From JACKHO01 sp041398745 (lineage in GTDB: Bacteria; Planctomycetota; Planctomycetia; Planctomycetales; Planctomycetaceae), in the NCBI GenBank assembly GCA_041398745.1, contig JAWKUB010000005.1, positions 682,001 through 746,000 of the forward strand: a stretch of DNA of 64,000 nt, read 5' to 3'. A model generated the notes under the pieces. That model searched no databases and had not been told where the DNA came from. It saw only the letters and a program-made list of their open reading frames with translations. The translations under genes were made by a program, and so were the position numbers. Below are positions 9,620 to 20,499 of this stretch, piece after piece (position 1 is the stretch's first letter; every line of letters begins with the position of its first letter).

Positions 9620-12139
9620 CTAATCAAGGTAGATGAATTCGTTCAGATTGAGGGCGAGCAAACAAAAATTCTTGAGTGCCAACTCCGGTGATTGTTCGTG
9701 CTCAGATTGCAGATCGCTTATCAGTCTCAGCCCCCAGTCAACTTCCTGCTGAGTTGGCTTTCGCTGTGTTACACGCTGCAGGGCGACAGCAACTTGATCC
9801 TTTACTTCATCCCCCGCCTCTTCTTTCAGGAACTTTGAGAATGCCTCAGCTTCTTCGTTGAGGAATGTACTGTTGAGCATGCCGAGAGCTTGTGTGGGCT
9901 GCGTGGTGGCAAATCGTACTGGGCAGGTGAAGTCGGTGTCGGCCACGTCGAAGGAGGCCAGCAAGGGCACAGCCAGCGACCGCTTGACGTGAATGTAAAC
10001 GCTGCGCCGATTCCGTTCTTCCGGCGAAGAATTTCCCCAGCCCGCACCCGGTCGCGACTGCCCTGCCAGCACCTCCGGCGGGATGACCGGATATATGCTC
10101 GGGCCAAACATGGAATCGAGGTTCAGACTGCCGTTCACGGCCAATATTGAGTCGCGAATTTCTTCCGCACGCAAGCGGCGGGGATCAAATCGCCAGAAGA
10201 GATTGTTCTCCGGGTCTTGCTCCAACGACTTAGCATTTGAGGTGGAACTCATCTGGTATGTGTTGGACAACAGAATGGTGCGATGCAACTGCTTCACACT
10301 CCAGTCGTTCTCCATGAACTCCGAGGCCAGCCAGTCGAGTAGTTCCGGATGCGTGGGTGCGTCCCCCTGCAGTCCAAAGTTGTTCGACGAACGGACAATG
10401 CCGCGACCGAAGTGCCCCTGCCAAATTCGGTTCACCATGACCCGTGCAGTCAGTGGATTCTCGGGCGACGTAATCCACTTGGCGAGTGCGGTACGACGAC
10501 CGGAAGACTGGCCATTGGCCGCAGCAGTAATCACGGGGTCCTCAAATCCCAAAACTTCGGGAAAACCGGGTTGTACTTCATCGCCCGGCACGTGGGGATT
10601 ACCGCGAACTTGAATAAACGTAGACGGCGCGTTCGGACCGGGCTCCGTAATGCACAAAGCCTGATCGGCACTTTTGGGCGGTTGATTTCGCAGATCGGTC
10701 CACTCCTTTCGGCGCTGAGCGTAGGTGTCGAACTCTTCTTGAGACAAGTATTTGCCCACGTACTTTCTGATAATTCTTAGACGCACCGAGTCGGCCTGGA
10801 AGTCATCCTTTTCGCCACCGACAAGCTGCTCCCGGATTCGGTTCTCCACCTCGTCCAACTGCGTACGCAACTCGGCCACGCGCGTTTCGTACTGCGTCTT
10901 CTCTTCCGCAAAGGCTGCCACTTCTTCGGGAGTGGCAATGCTGCGGACCGATTTCTGATAGACGGTGTCATCACCACGAATGCCATAACGCTCCGTGTTG
11001 TTAAAGAACGCGAGCATGCGGTAGTAGTCTGCTGTCGGAATGGGATCCAGCTTGTGGTTGTGGCACCGACAGCAGTTCATGGTGAGCCCGAGAAAGCCCT
11101 GTGCCGTCGTGGTGACAATGTCGTCCAGTTCGTCGAACCGGGCCTGCATGGGGTCAGCGGGCTCATCGTCCCAGGCGCCGAGTCGGTAAAAGCCGGTCGC
11201 GATAATGGACTCTGCGGTTACGTTTTCCAGCTCATCCCCAGCCAGTTGCTGCATGAGGAATTCGTCGTAAGGGCGGTCATTATTGAATGACTCAATGACA
11301 TAATCCCGATAGCGCCAGACGAACGGCTTGGGATTGTCGCGTTCGAAGCTGTTTGTTTCGCCGTATCGAACCACATCGAGCCAGTACCGCGCCCAATGTT
11401 CGCCGTAGTGCGGTGAATCGAGCAATTCCTCCACCAATTCGCGGTAAGCGTTCGGTGAGTCGTTCTCGACAAATACTTTCACCTGTTGCGGCGTGGGCGG
11501 CAGTCCCAACAGGTCGTAGTAGAGACGGCGCACGAGCGTTTCTCGCGAGGCACGCGGTGAAGGCGAGAGCCCGTTGTCGCTGAGACGTTTCAGTATGAAT
11601 GCATCAACCGGAGTCTGGACCCAACCAGCATTCGCCGTTTGAGGGACTTCCGGACGTTCGACCCTTTGAAACGACCAGAACGCGCGGGATTCGTCGTTGA
11701 CTTCCGGTTCCCCGTGGTGAATTTCCTGAACGTCGGTCCGCTCGACCATGGGAGCGCCGCGGCGAATCCATTCTGTCAGGATTTCAATCCGTTCGGCAGG
11801 CATTTTGCCCGATGGCGGCATTTCGTAGGACGCATAGTTGATGGCCTCAATGAGCGGGCTCGCCGAAATGTCATCAAAGTTGACGGCAGCACCACTTTCG
11901 CCACCCTTCAACAATGCTTCCCGCGTGTAGAGGTTCAGTCCCCCCTTGTCCTTGCCGTTACCGTGGCAACCATAGCAGTGTTGCACGAGAACGGGCTCAA
12001 CGGTTGACGTGAAATAATCGAGATCTTGCTCAGAGAATTTCGTTTGCGACGGGTCGGCTGCTTTCTCTTCAGCGAAGAGAAAACCAGGACCAGCAAACAT
12101 CATCAGAACAGCCAACAGGCGAGATGATCGAAACAGCAT
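9620..12139 (-). CDS. PSCyt1-DUF1549-DUF1553 planctomycete cytochrome protein
   Basis: The 839-residue secreted protein starts at MLFRSSRLLAVLMMFAG, which gives a clean signal peptide; an in-frame ATG 45 codons upstream would bury it. A planctomycete cytochrome C motif CYGCH lies near residue 53. DUF1549 follows (WVQTPVDAFILKRL, ARYWLDVVRYGET). The CRCHNHKLDPIP motif and the C-terminal DUF1553 come next (NPLTARVMVNRIWQGHFGRG, NSTFLNEEAEAF, LNLNEFIYLD end). Proteins of this type are found in Planctomycetes with DUF1501 or sulfatase partners; their biochemical role is not established. A sulfatase gene lies directly upstream on the same strand, which suggests joint use in degrading sulfated polysaccharide. 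Confidence 0.93.
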   Translation of the reverse strand: MLFRSSRLLAVLMMFAGPGFLFAEEKAADPSQTKFSEQDLDYFTSTVEPVLVQHCYGCHGNGKDKGGLNLYTREALLKGGESGAAVNFDDISASPLIEAINYASYEMPPSGKMPAERIEILTEWIRRGAPMVERTDVQEIHHGEPEVNDESRAFWSFQRVERPEVPQTANAGWVQTPVDAFILKRLSDNGLSPSPRASRETLVRRLYYDLLGLPPTPQQVKVFVENDSPNAYRELVEELLDSPHYGEHWARYWLDVVRYGETNSFERDNPKPFVWRYRDYVIESFNNDRPYDEFLMQQLAGDELENVTAESIIATGFYRLGAWDDEPADPMQARFDELDDIVTTTAQGFLGLTMNCCRCHNHKLDPIPTADYYRMLAFFNNTERYGIRGDDTVYQKSVRSIATPEEVAAFAEEKTQYETRVAELRTQLDEVENRIREQLVGGEKDDFQADSVRLRIIRKYVGKYLSQEEFDTYAQRRKEWTDLRNQPPKSADQALCITEPGPNAPSTFIQVRGNPHVPGDEVQPGFPEVLGFEDPVITAAANGQSSGRRTALAKWITSPENPLTARVMVNRIWQGHFGRGIVRSSNNFGLQGDAPTHPELLDWLASEFMENDWSVKQLHRTILLSNTYQMSSTSNAKSLEQDPENNLFWRFDPRRLRAEEIRDSILAVNGSLNLDSMFGPSIYPVIPPEVLAGQSRPGAGWGNSSPEERNRRSVYIHVKRSLAVPLLASFDVADTDFTCPVRFATTQPTQALGMLNSTFLNEEAEAFSKFLKEEAGDEVKDQVAVALQRVTQRKPTQQEVDWGLRLISDLQSEHEQSPELALKNFCLLALNLNEFIYLD

Positions 12140-12303
12140 CGTCAGAATTATTCCTTCAAGCCGACAAGTGGCTTGGTTGTGGCAAATGTCAGGGAGGACA
12201 GACACATTCCTTGCAGGCGGGAAGTCTCTGGCGTTATTGGATCGAAAGTTGGAAACGCAGCAACGTGTCTCCAATAATAGTAGTCCGTTCGGCCATCTGC
12301 CGT

Positions 12304-13806
12304 CTACAACTTTGGTGGCTGCCAGTCGGGAATGCCCGTGGTTTCCAGTTGTTTGCGATGCAATTCATGGAACGGACGGACAGGAGACATCTCGGCCGTT
12401 TCATTCACCATCAGTGGACGGGTAGTCTTCCACCATTCGTCGTAAATCTTGCGGTATTCTGCGACGAGTTCCGGGTGCTGGTCAATAATGTTCTTCGTCT
12501 GGCTGGGATCTTCCTGCATGTCGTACAGTGCATTGTTGTCGACGAAGCGATAACGCTGCGAACGAACTGCAAACTTCTTCCACTGTGAATCATCGGGGTT
12601 CTCTCCCGTCTTCCAGCGACCAACATGCGTAAACAGGAAGCGGTCGCCCCATTCAGCGTTGGCGTCTTTCAACAATGGCAACAAGCTGCGTCCTTCGACC
12701 TGATTTTCGGGCAAACCTGCTCCCGTCAAATCCGCCAGCGTGGGCAGAATATCGATGTGAGCCGCAATGTAATTGATGTCACGACCCGACTCGAAATGTC
12801 CGTCCCAGCGAACAAAGAATGGGACACGCACACCCCCTTCATCGGGGCTGCCTTTTAATCCCCGCATGTCAGCGTTGTAGGGATACATGGGAGTTCCATC
12901 GGGGAGAGTACCCATTTGCTTTCCCATTCGACCTGAACCACCGCCCGTCATGCCGTTGTCAGACATGAATATCAACATGGTATCCTCGAACAGGTCCCAC
13001 TCCTCCATCTTGGCAAGCAGCTGGCCCATGTTTTCATCGATGTTTTCAATCATGCCGTAGAACCCTGCCTGCTCTGGCGTGAAGCCCAGGTCGGTAAACC
13101 GCTTGGCATTCTTCTCGGGAGCAATGAACGGGCCGTGCGGTGCATTGGTTGTAATGTACGCGAAGAACGGCTGATCGGCTTCCTTTTGTTCTTTGATCCA
13201 ACCCAGTGCTGCAGTGAAGAAGATGTCGGTGCAGAAACCTTCGGTTTTCACAAACGAGCCATTGTGTCGGATGGTGGGATTAAAATACTTGTTGTTCGGA
13301 GCGTCCGCACAACTGCAGTCGTACGCCTGACCAATGCCGCCCGCTCCGTGAATGAACGCTTCGTCGAATCCTCGCTTGTGCGGCTGATACGGTTCCTCAT
13401 CTCCGAGGTGCCATTTACCGAAAATTCCCGACTTGTATCCCGCTTCGTGCAGCACCTGCGGCAGAATGGTGGCCTTCAGCGTCATCCGTTCCCGTTCCAG
13501 AATGGTATGGGTAATGCCGTTCCGCATGGGATGCCGCCCGGTCATAATGGCCGACCGCGTGGGCGAACAGGTGGGACTCACGAGAAACCTCGTGAAACGC
13601 GTACTCGTGTCGTACAGCGAGTCGAGGTTCGGAGTCTTGAGCCAAGGATGCCCATGCCGACCAATGGGTGCATAACCCTGGTCGTCCGTCATAATCAGGA
13701 TGATATTCGGTTTCTTCGCTTCCGCAGCCGACAGACGCAATCCCGGCGAACCGAGACAAACACAGCCCAGCAACAGGGCGAAAAGGGCATGACGAAATCG
13801 AAGCAT
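12304..13806 (-). CDS. Secreted sulfatase (arylsulfatase family)
   Basis: The protein has a signal peptide (LFALLLGCVCLGS), then the alkaline-phosphatase-fold sulfatase start PNIILIMTDDQGY with metal-binding Asp residues. The formylglycine site is CSPTR near residue 78 (CxPxR, followed by GRHP). GKWHLG, LIFMSDNG and a C-terminal region typical of arylsulfatase A-like enzymes are present. It hydrolyses sulfate esters after maturation by a formylglycine-generating enzyme, which is not in this window. The exact start is uncertain: 13821 or 13869 would add 5 or 21 residues before the hydrophobic core. It sits between a DUF1549/DUF1553 gene and an oxidoreductase, all on the minus strand. Confidence 0.93.
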   Translation of the reverse strand: MLRFRHALFALLLGCVCLGSPGLRLSAAEAKKPNIILIMTDDQGYAPIGRHGHPWLKTPNLDSLYDTSTRFTRFLVSPTCSPTRSAIMTGRHPMRNGITHTILERERMTLKATILPQVLHEAGYKSGIFGKWHLGDEEPYQPHKRGFDEAFIHGAGGIGQAYDCSCADAPNNKYFNPTIRHNGSFVKTEGFCTDIFFTAALGWIKEQKEADQPFFAYITTNAPHGPFIAPEKNAKRFTDLGFTPEQAGFYGMIENIDENMGQLLAKMEEWDLFEDTMLIFMSDNGMTGGGSGRMGKQMGTLPDGTPMYPYNADMRGLKGSPDEGGVRVPFFVRWDGHFESGRDINYIAAHIDILPTLADLTGAGLPENQVEGRSLLPLLKDANAEWGDRFLFTHVGRWKTGENPDDSQWKKFAVRSQRYRFVDNNALYDMQEDPSQTKNIIDQHPELVAEYRKIYDEWWKTTRPLMVNETAEMSPVRPFHELHRKQLETTGIPDWQPPKL

Positions 13807-13966
13807 AGCGAACACGCTCATCGTTGAGGCGAAAGACGTGAGCCGGAACTTCGGTCGCTGTGAGATCATTCATCGAGACAGCGCGATTGGGAATCTTCAA
13901 TCCCGTTCGCGATTTCCCGGCAATCATCAGCGACCTGCGGTCCGGCTTACAGATGGGAAACTCAGA

Positions 13967-15109
<1,143 letters not shown>

Positions 15110-15661
15110 AAATGTAATCCTCAAAGTCTCTGGCAACTCGCAGCGGAACTCCGTCCTGCATCCGAACTACCAACAGGTAAGAATGGTTTGATGGACACAC
15201 AGCATAGTCACCCGACTCCGGACGTTCCAGCGCGTGCACGGTCGGGCTACCTGACCATGTTGCCACATCCTCTGCAGTGACATTCAGTGCGCCCGTGCCA
15301 TACCCGATGTGTACCGCAGCGGCCACATTTCAACTCGGCGAAAAAGTGGGCAGAGCAGTGTTGACATTCCCGAACGTAACGTGTGCTACGGGAGTTTCTG
15401 GCGAGGCGACCGAGACAAATTGGACTGTAGCCGGACCGTTTCCGTTTTGAGTGCTTCGCCGGCTTGGGCTGCCGGTGTTGCATCAGCTTTTGCAATTTTG
15501 GCGACTGCCTCGCGCCGCAGCTTCCGGGCGGAAGCACGCTTTTGGAAACCAGTCGGCTTCCTTTCATGTTCGAGCTTTTTTGCGATTGTTGATGATGAGG
15601 TTCGCCAAAGAAAAGCTCCGCCGGACGAAGGGCGGCTGGATGATAGCCCGATGCTCAATCC
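15110..15661. other. Non-coding stretch next to an IS element
   Basis: No convincing gene was found. A basic Lys/Arg/Ala-rich minus-strand frame (about 15386-15608) and a Cys-rich minus-strand frame (about 15247-15400) overlap here. Neither has a plausible start, a recognisable family or agreement between frames. The region may hold a decayed gene interrupted by the adjoining IS630-type element. Confidence 0.4.
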
Positions 15662-15684
15662 TAGAGCACTTTTTGAAATGGTGT

Positions 15685-16197
15685 TCATCGGTAGCCAGCG
15701 TGGTGGATGTAGTTTTGGCATTCGGTTTTTGTGAATTGGTCGAGCAGTTGGCCGATGCGTTTCCACAGGGCTTCCCGGGTGCGTTCGGCGGATTGACGGA
15801 GCAGGGTTTTGAATTTCGAGAAGGCCAACTCGATGGGATTCAAATCGGGTGAGTACGGTAGCAGGAACATCAGGTCGGCACCGACTGATTCAATCGCGTC
15901 ACGAACGCCGGCCTGCTTGTGACTGCTGAGGTTGTCCATCACGACCAGGTCACCTTGATCGAGCGTGGGAACAAGTTGCTGCTCGACGTACGCCTGAAAG
16001 AAATCCCCGTTCATCGCACCATCCAGAACGGTGGGTGCCGTCAGTCCAGTGGTTCGCAGGGCCGCGACGAATGTGCTGGATTGCCAGTGTCCGTGAGGAA
16101 CATGGTCGATCACCCGCGCGGACGATGCTCCCCAACCATAGCGGCGTGCCATTTTTGTGTTGGCTCCGGTTTCATCGAGAAACACCAACTGATTCAC
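15685..16197 (-). CDS. IS630 transposase, C-terminal DDE part (orfB)
   Basis: The frame carries the catalytic core: NQLVFLDETGANTKMARRYG with the first Asp, DLVVMDNLSSHKQAGV with the second, and LLPYSPDLNPIELAFSKFK with the acidic third residue. This is the Tc1/mariner-IS630 DDE signature. The same frame is open upstream to about 16283 and encodes THAAEQLRPDVQQQRRWW, typical of the family just before the core, so the annotated Met at 16197 is not a true start. Expression probably depends on frameshifting from orfA at the A-run. Confidence 0.87.
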   Translation of the reverse strand: MNQLVFLDETGANTKMARRYGWGASSARVIDHVPHGHWQSSTFVAALRTTGLTAPTVLDGAMNGDFFQAYVEQQLVPTLDQGDLVVMDNLSSHKQAGVRDAIESVGADLMFLLPYSPDLNPIELAFSKFKTLLRQSAERTREALWKRIGQLLDQFTKTECQNYIHHAGYR

Positions 16198-16246
16198 ACG
16201 CCAGCGACTTGTCAGGATGCCCCACCAACGCCGCTGTTGCTGGACG

Positions 16247-16654
16247 TCAGGTCGCAGCTGCTCCGCGGCGTGCGTGACTTTTTTTCCACGTAATTCCCCA
16301 TCGATTCAGTGTCTGCCATAGGGCCGACTGGGAAATGGACAGAGAAAGTTGTGCGATGAGTCCGGCTAAAGTGAGACTCGAGTTCTCATCAATGGCCTGC
16401 TCGATTTCTTCTCTTTGACCCTCGAGCTTCGATTTCCGACCGACGTCTCCCTGACGCGGCGTCAATTCGCCAGTTTCACGCCTGGGCGCCATCCAGTTGT
16501 AAATCGTGCGTTCCGAAACGTCGAACCTTTGGGCCACATCGTGGACCGATTCTCCCGCATCACACGCGTCCATTATCCGTTCCCGCAAATCCATCGACAG
16601 TGGCTTGGGCATCACAGTCCTCCTTGACTGAAGCCCTCTTACCACAACACGCAA
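16247..16654 (-). CDS. IS630 transposase, N-terminal part (orfA, helix-turn-helix)
   Basis: The 135-residue frame has the IS630 N-terminal HTH region, with LRERIMDACDAGESVHDVAQ and RFDVSERTIYNWM. A linker segment (LAGLIAQLSLSISQSALWQT) leads to LNRWGITWKKS. After this the frame runs out of homology at a run of seven A residues (coding strand) near 16283. The natural continuation, KKVTHAAEQLRPDV, is in the +1 frame, which is the downstream orfB frame. Full-length transposase therefore requires a +1 shift or loss of one A in the run. MRVVVRGLQSRRTVMPK may be over-extended; MPKPLSMDLRE is the likelier start. Confidence 0.85.
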   Translation of the reverse strand: MRVVVRGLQSRRTVMPKPLSMDLRERIMDACDAGESVHDVAQRFDVSERTIYNWMAPRRETGELTPRQGDVGRKSKLEGQREEIEQAIDENSSLTLAGLIAQLSLSISQSALWQTLNRWGITWKKSHARRGAAAT

Positions 16655-16753
16655 CGACAGGTGAATACCATTTCGAAAAATGCCCTAGGCCGCACCCACA
16701 CCCACCGGCCCTGCTTGAGTTGGCCCGCAAGAACGAACTGGACGGCACCCGAA

Positions 16754-17941
16754 TTATTCGCCGTTCAACGCATAGAATTCAGCCAGTACCTGATGCTTCG
16801 CTTTGAAAAATGCGTCCAGCACTGCGGGGTCAAATTGTCCCCCACGCCCCCGATCTAACATCGCAAGACAGACATCGATGTCGAACGCATCCTTGTAATG
16901 TCGCCGCGTACTCAGCGCGTCGAAAACGTCTGCCACTGCCGTAATTCGACCTTCAAGAGGAATATCCTCTCCGGATAACCCGTTGGGATACCCGGCACCA
17001 TCCCAGCGTTCATGGTGAGAGGCCGCTATTCGAGCCGCCATTCGCATCAGCGGCGACGTCAGTTCTTCTAGCTCCTCTTGTCGGCCACGAAAGATTTTGC
17101 GAGCCGCGTCGCAGTGCGTCTCCATGATCGTCCGTTCGTTGGCTGTGTACTTACCGGGCTTACGCAGAATGGCATCGGGGATTGCCAGCTTTCCGACGTC
17201 GTGCAACTGAGCAGCTAGTTCAATCCACTGGGAAAAATCGTCGCCCAGGCCCATGCTTTCTGCGATGATGGCCGCGTATTTGCCAACACGGATGACGTGT
17301 TTTCCGGTCTCGACATCGCGTATTTCGGCTGCCCGGGCAAGGCAGAGAATCGCTTCGCGCCGCGTGGCCATTAGTTCCTGCATTCGAACATCTACTTCGG
17401 ACGACAAACGTTTCGACAAGAGTCGGAGTTCGTCGTGTTGAATCTTCTGAATCAGCAAATTGCGAATTCGAAGATCCAACTCGACAAGGTGCGATTCCGC
17501 CACGGGTTTGTTGAGAAACTCGTTTGCGTCGAGTTGCAGCGCAAAATCACGAATCCGCTGGTCATCGGAATCGGTCATCACAATGACCGGAACGTCCAAC
17601 ATTCCATATTCCGTACGCAGTAGCCTCAGAAACTCAAGGCCATTGATGTCGGCCATGTAAATGTCCAGGATTACCAGGTCTGGATGCGCGTTGACAATGA
17701 CTTCCAGGCCGGTCCTCGCACTATTCGCGACAGTAATTGACCGGTAACCCAGACATTTTACTTGCTGTGCCAAATCGTTGGCTGCCGCTTCATCATCATC
17801 AATAATCAGGATCGACCCATTCTTGTACCGCACACGGACAGGGAATTCCTCATTACCGCTGTCCAAACCTTCACTGCGTCTCTGCTGCGCAACAACAATT
17901 GGTGTCGCTACGACGTCACATGGTTGTACTTTCTCAATCAT
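16754..17941 (-). CDS. Response regulator with HD-GYP phosphodiesterase domain
   Basis: The 395-residue cytoplasmic protein has a receiver domain (about 42-165), with IIDDDEA, phospho-acceptor Asp in LVILDIYMADINGLEF and the conserved Lys in FLNKPV. It is followed by a complete HD-GYP domain (about 195-385). The metal-ligand and signature motifs are intact: LHDVGKLAIPDAILRKPGK, METHCDA, ASHHERWDGAGYPNGL and ADVFDALSTRRHYKDA. HD-GYP enzymes hydrolyse cyclic di-GMP. The neighbouring minus-strand gene encodes a GGDEF protein with a damaged HD-GYP domain, so the two may form an opposing pair, as inference. The first 35 residues are a poorly conserved extension; a later start is possible. Confidence 0.93.
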   Translation of the reverse strand: MIEKVQPCDVVATPIVVAQQRRSEGLDSGNEEFPVRVRYKNGSILIIDDDEAAANDLAQQVKCLGYRSITVANSARTGLEVIVNAHPDLVILDIYMADINGLEFLRLLRTEYGMLDVPVIVMTDSDDQRIRDFALQLDANEFLNKPVAESHLVELDLRIRNLLIQKIQHDELRLLSKRLSSEVDVRMQELMATRREAILCLARAAEIRDVETGKHVIRVGKYAAIIAESMGLGDDFSQWIELAAQLHDVGKLAIPDAILRKPGKYTANERTIMETHCDAARKIFRGRQEELEELTSPLMRMAARIAASHHERWDGAGYPNGLSGEDIPLEGRITAVADVFDALSTRRHYKDAFDIDVCLAMLDRGRGGQFDPAVLDAFFKAKHQVLAEFYALNGE

Positions 17942-18084
17942 TGCACTTTTGCGGTGTTCGCCGATTCCGACATAAAGTCATCAGCAGTATGACATGTTAT
18001 TGTTTAAACCCACTTTCCCTGCCCGCCAAATCATCCCTTCCGTTCATCGGCTTCGGACGATGAGTGCTGGCAAACGAAATTCGT

Positions 18085-20490
18085 TCATCCCGTTTCTCGA
18101 ACCAAGAGACTGTTCTGCGTCGACCTGCAAATCTCCAACAGTTCGTGGGCGGCCGCGAGCACTTCGTAGTCGTCGTCTGACTCCGCCGTGAGTTCGGCAA
18201 CCGCACTCGCCTTTTCTGAAATGTGGTTCACGTTGTATTTGGAAGTGGCCTGCTGCAATCTCGATGCAATTGCGGAAATGTCTTCTTTGCGGAAGTCCTC
18301 AATTGCCTCGACGAGTTGACCGATTTGGGTTCCAATGGTGGCTGCCGCGTCATGGGCAATAGTATTCGTCACCCCACGCCGATGCTGGCCCTCAAATGTT
18401 TTGACTCGTTCGATGAAATCTTCTACCAAACCTGGATCAAATTGAATCCCGGCACATCGGCGCAACTCCTGAAATGCCTCGTCAGAAGAAACAGCTTTGC
18501 GATAGGAGCGATCTGTTGTCATCGAGTCATAGGCGTCTGCGATCGCCAAAATTCTCGCGGCGAGTGGAATCCGTTCACCTTCTGTTGCATAAAGATCTCG
18601 GTAGCAACGAATTGTTTCAGTGAGTTTGGGGTGACTAAAAGATGTTTCGACAATTTGGATGCCAATTCTACGGTGGGACTGCATCACACCCCATTCCGAC
18701 TTTGTGAGCTTGCCTGGCTTGAGCAGAATGGCATCGGGAACACCAATCTTGCCGATGTCGTGTAACAGACCTGCAATCTCGAGAACGTAGCATTCCTTCA
18801 TGGACAGTTTGCTTTCTGCGACTGCCACACATAGGTCGGCGACACGGCGACAATGGTTTGCCGTTTCTTGATCGCGAAAAGCAAGTGCCGAAATCAATGC
18901 GGTAACCGCCGGAAACGGCAACGTTGGTTCAGCGGCATCGACGGAAACCGATTCTGGAGTGCGACGAATCGTTGACTCATCAACGTCGATGTCGTCAGGT
19001 ACCTCGTCCCATCGCACGACCTGATTACGCCCATTACGTTTTGCGACATAAAGACACTTGTCCGCCTGTTCCAGCAGACCTTGAGGGGAATCGCTTCCAA
19101 GTGAACTCGACGAGACGCCAAGGGACGCAGAAATTTGCAGCGATTCAACAGAAAAACTGAGTTTTTCGAGTGCTGTTCGAAGCCCTTCCGCAATGTCCGC
19201 TGCCTGGTCAACAGATGTGTTCGGCAGCAGTACGGAAAACTCTTCACCACCATATCGGCTGACGACATCACTTTTGCGAACCATGCTTTTCAGACATTTC
19301 CCCACATCTCTGAGCACCTCATCTCCCACAGCATGACCGTGGGTGTCATTAATTGACTTGAAAAAGTCGATGTCGACCATCAAGGCCGACAACGGCACAC
19401 CACTGCTCCGGAAAGCGGTCCATTGTTCATCAAACTTTTCAAAGAATGATCTTCGGTTCAAACACTCTGTGAGGGGGTCCTGCGTTGCCAACGTCTGCAA
19501 ATTCGCGTTCTGCCGTCTGATTTCCTCGGCCGAGTCTTGAAGCGCGAAGACCATCTTCTTCAGCTTCGCACGTTGCTCCTCAATTTGCGTAACATCTTCG
19601 AAGCTGACAATCGCGCCACGGCGAACACCCTCATCATCCAGCACCTCTGTACTACTGACGGAGAATGCGGATGTGCAATTAGGAGATGGCAAATACATCA
19701 ATTGCCCGCGCACAACGTCACCCTCCTGGAGAGTCGATCTCCACGGATGTACGACCTGGTCTTCGTCCTCCCCACTCTTGAATGGGATGGTCGACGCTTG
19801 GCGACCAATCAATTCGTCCTTGTCCAGCCCGGTTGCTGCACCAAATGCACTATTGGCCAACACAATTCGTTCCTTCGAATCGACAACCAAGAGGCCTTCA
19901 GCCAATGTGTCGAGCGCTTGGCGGACGCGTTTGGGAATTGCTCTTTGCGGGTTCAGTTGACGGAGAACAAAGCTGAAGTACAGGTAATACAGTACCAATC
20001 CGACACTGCTAAAGTACAAGGCCAACTTGTACTCTGGACGTGCCAACCAACCCATCGTTCCCTCTGGGTCAATGCTGGCGAAATTCAAAACCACGTCCCC
20101 GTAAGTGTTGCCATCCTCCCTGTAAATAGGCACCGAAATGCTGTTCTCGTTGTCGACGGCATCCCGAGAAGATTCCACCTCGTCGGTCGTCACCTCCGAA
20201 TTACCTGCCAGAACGGCAATTGTGCCGTCAGACTCCCTGACCCAAATTGCTTCGAGGGTTGGATTCCTGTCGAGAACTCCTTCCATGGTTAACTGCACAG
20301 ACTCCACATCCATGCGAGTAGCCAACTCGGTATAAAAGACTGCGACCGACTCAGCCAACCCATGCCGATCCTCGATGATGTTCTGACGTCGGTCCGGAAA
20401 CATCCCCAGAACTGAACCAATCAGAACCAGACTGCAGGACAGGCTGGTAATGCCAATCGCGGCTCGCAGTGTTGAACTGAAACGAAACAT
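18085..20490 (-). CDS. Membrane PAS-GGDEF protein with degenerate HD-GYP domain
   Basis: The 801-residue protein has a first transmembrane helix at about residues 8-29. A periplasmic sensor region and a second helix (about 155-177, LALYFSSVGLVLYYLYF) follow. Next come a PAS domain (about 190-315, ALDTLAEGLLVVDSKERIVL) and a GGDEF domain with an intact active site, SRYGGEEFSVLLP, near residue 410. Diguanylate cyclase activity is therefore likely. The C-terminal domain (about 545-715) retains LHDIGKIGVPDAILLKPGK and MQSHRRIG. The HHExxDGxGYPxGL block is replaced by the shorter CYRDLYATEGERIP, so phosphodiesterase activity is doubtful. The start codon lies immediately beside an ISKra4-type insertion, which has removed its native upstream region. 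Confidence 0.9.
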   Translation of the reverse strand: MFRFSSTLRAAIGITSLSCSLVLIGSVLGMFPDRRQNIIEDRHGLAESVAVFYTELATRMDVESVQLTMEGVLDRNPTLEAIWVRESDGTIAVLAGNSEVTTDEVESSRDAVDNENSISVPIYREDGNTYGDVVLNFASIDPEGTMGWLARPEYKLALYFSSVGLVLYYLYFSFVLRQLNPQRAIPKRVRQALDTLAEGLLVVDSKERIVLANSAFGAATGLDKDELIGRQASTIPFKSGEDEDQVVHPWRSTLQEGDVVRGQLMYLPSPNCTSAFSVSSTEVLDDEGVRRGAIVSFEDVTQIEEQRAKLKKMVFALQDSAEEIRRQNANLQTLATQDPLTECLNRRSFFEKFDEQWTAFRSSGVPLSALMVDIDFFKSINDTHGHAVGDEVLRDVGKCLKSMVRKSDVVSRYGGEEFSVLLPNTSVDQAADIAEGLRTALEKLSFSVESLQISASLGVSSSSLGSDSPQGLLEQADKCLYVAKRNGRNQVVRWDEVPDDIDVDESTIRRTPESVSVDAAEPTLPFPAVTALISALAFRDQETANHCRRVADLCVAVAESKLSMKECYVLEIAGLLHDIGKIGVPDAILLKPGKLTKSEWGVMQSHRRIGIQIVETSFSHPKLTETIRCYRDLYATEGERIPLAARILAIADAYDSMTTDRSYRKAVSSDEAFQELRRCAGIQFDPGLVEDFIERVKTFEGQHRRGVTNTIAHDAAATIGTQIGQLVEAIEDFRKEDISAIASRLQQATSKYNVNHISEKASAVAELTAESDDDYEVLAAAHELLEICRSTQNSLLVRETG

Positions 20491-20499
20491 GGGGAGTTC

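Larger units (their letters stand above)
15664..16685 (-). mobile_element. IS630-family insertion sequence, 1022 bp
   Basis: The element is flanked by TA dinucleotides (15662-15663 and 16686-16687), the target duplication expected for IS630/Tc1-mariner. Terminal inverted repeats of 24 bases (15664-15687 and 16662-16685) differ at four positions; both include GAAATGGT. Inside are two overlapping minus-strand frames encoding the helix-turn-helix and the DDE catalytic parts of the transposase. Ends, target duplication and both coding parts are all present, so this copy may be recent. Confidence 0.93.

Noticed and set aside
15247..15608. Cys-rich and Lys/Arg-rich short frames resembling ribosomal protein L32 or a zinc protein
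   Set aside because: The CxxC pairs do not fit L32 spacing, the frames disagree, and no start with a ribosome-binding site was found.
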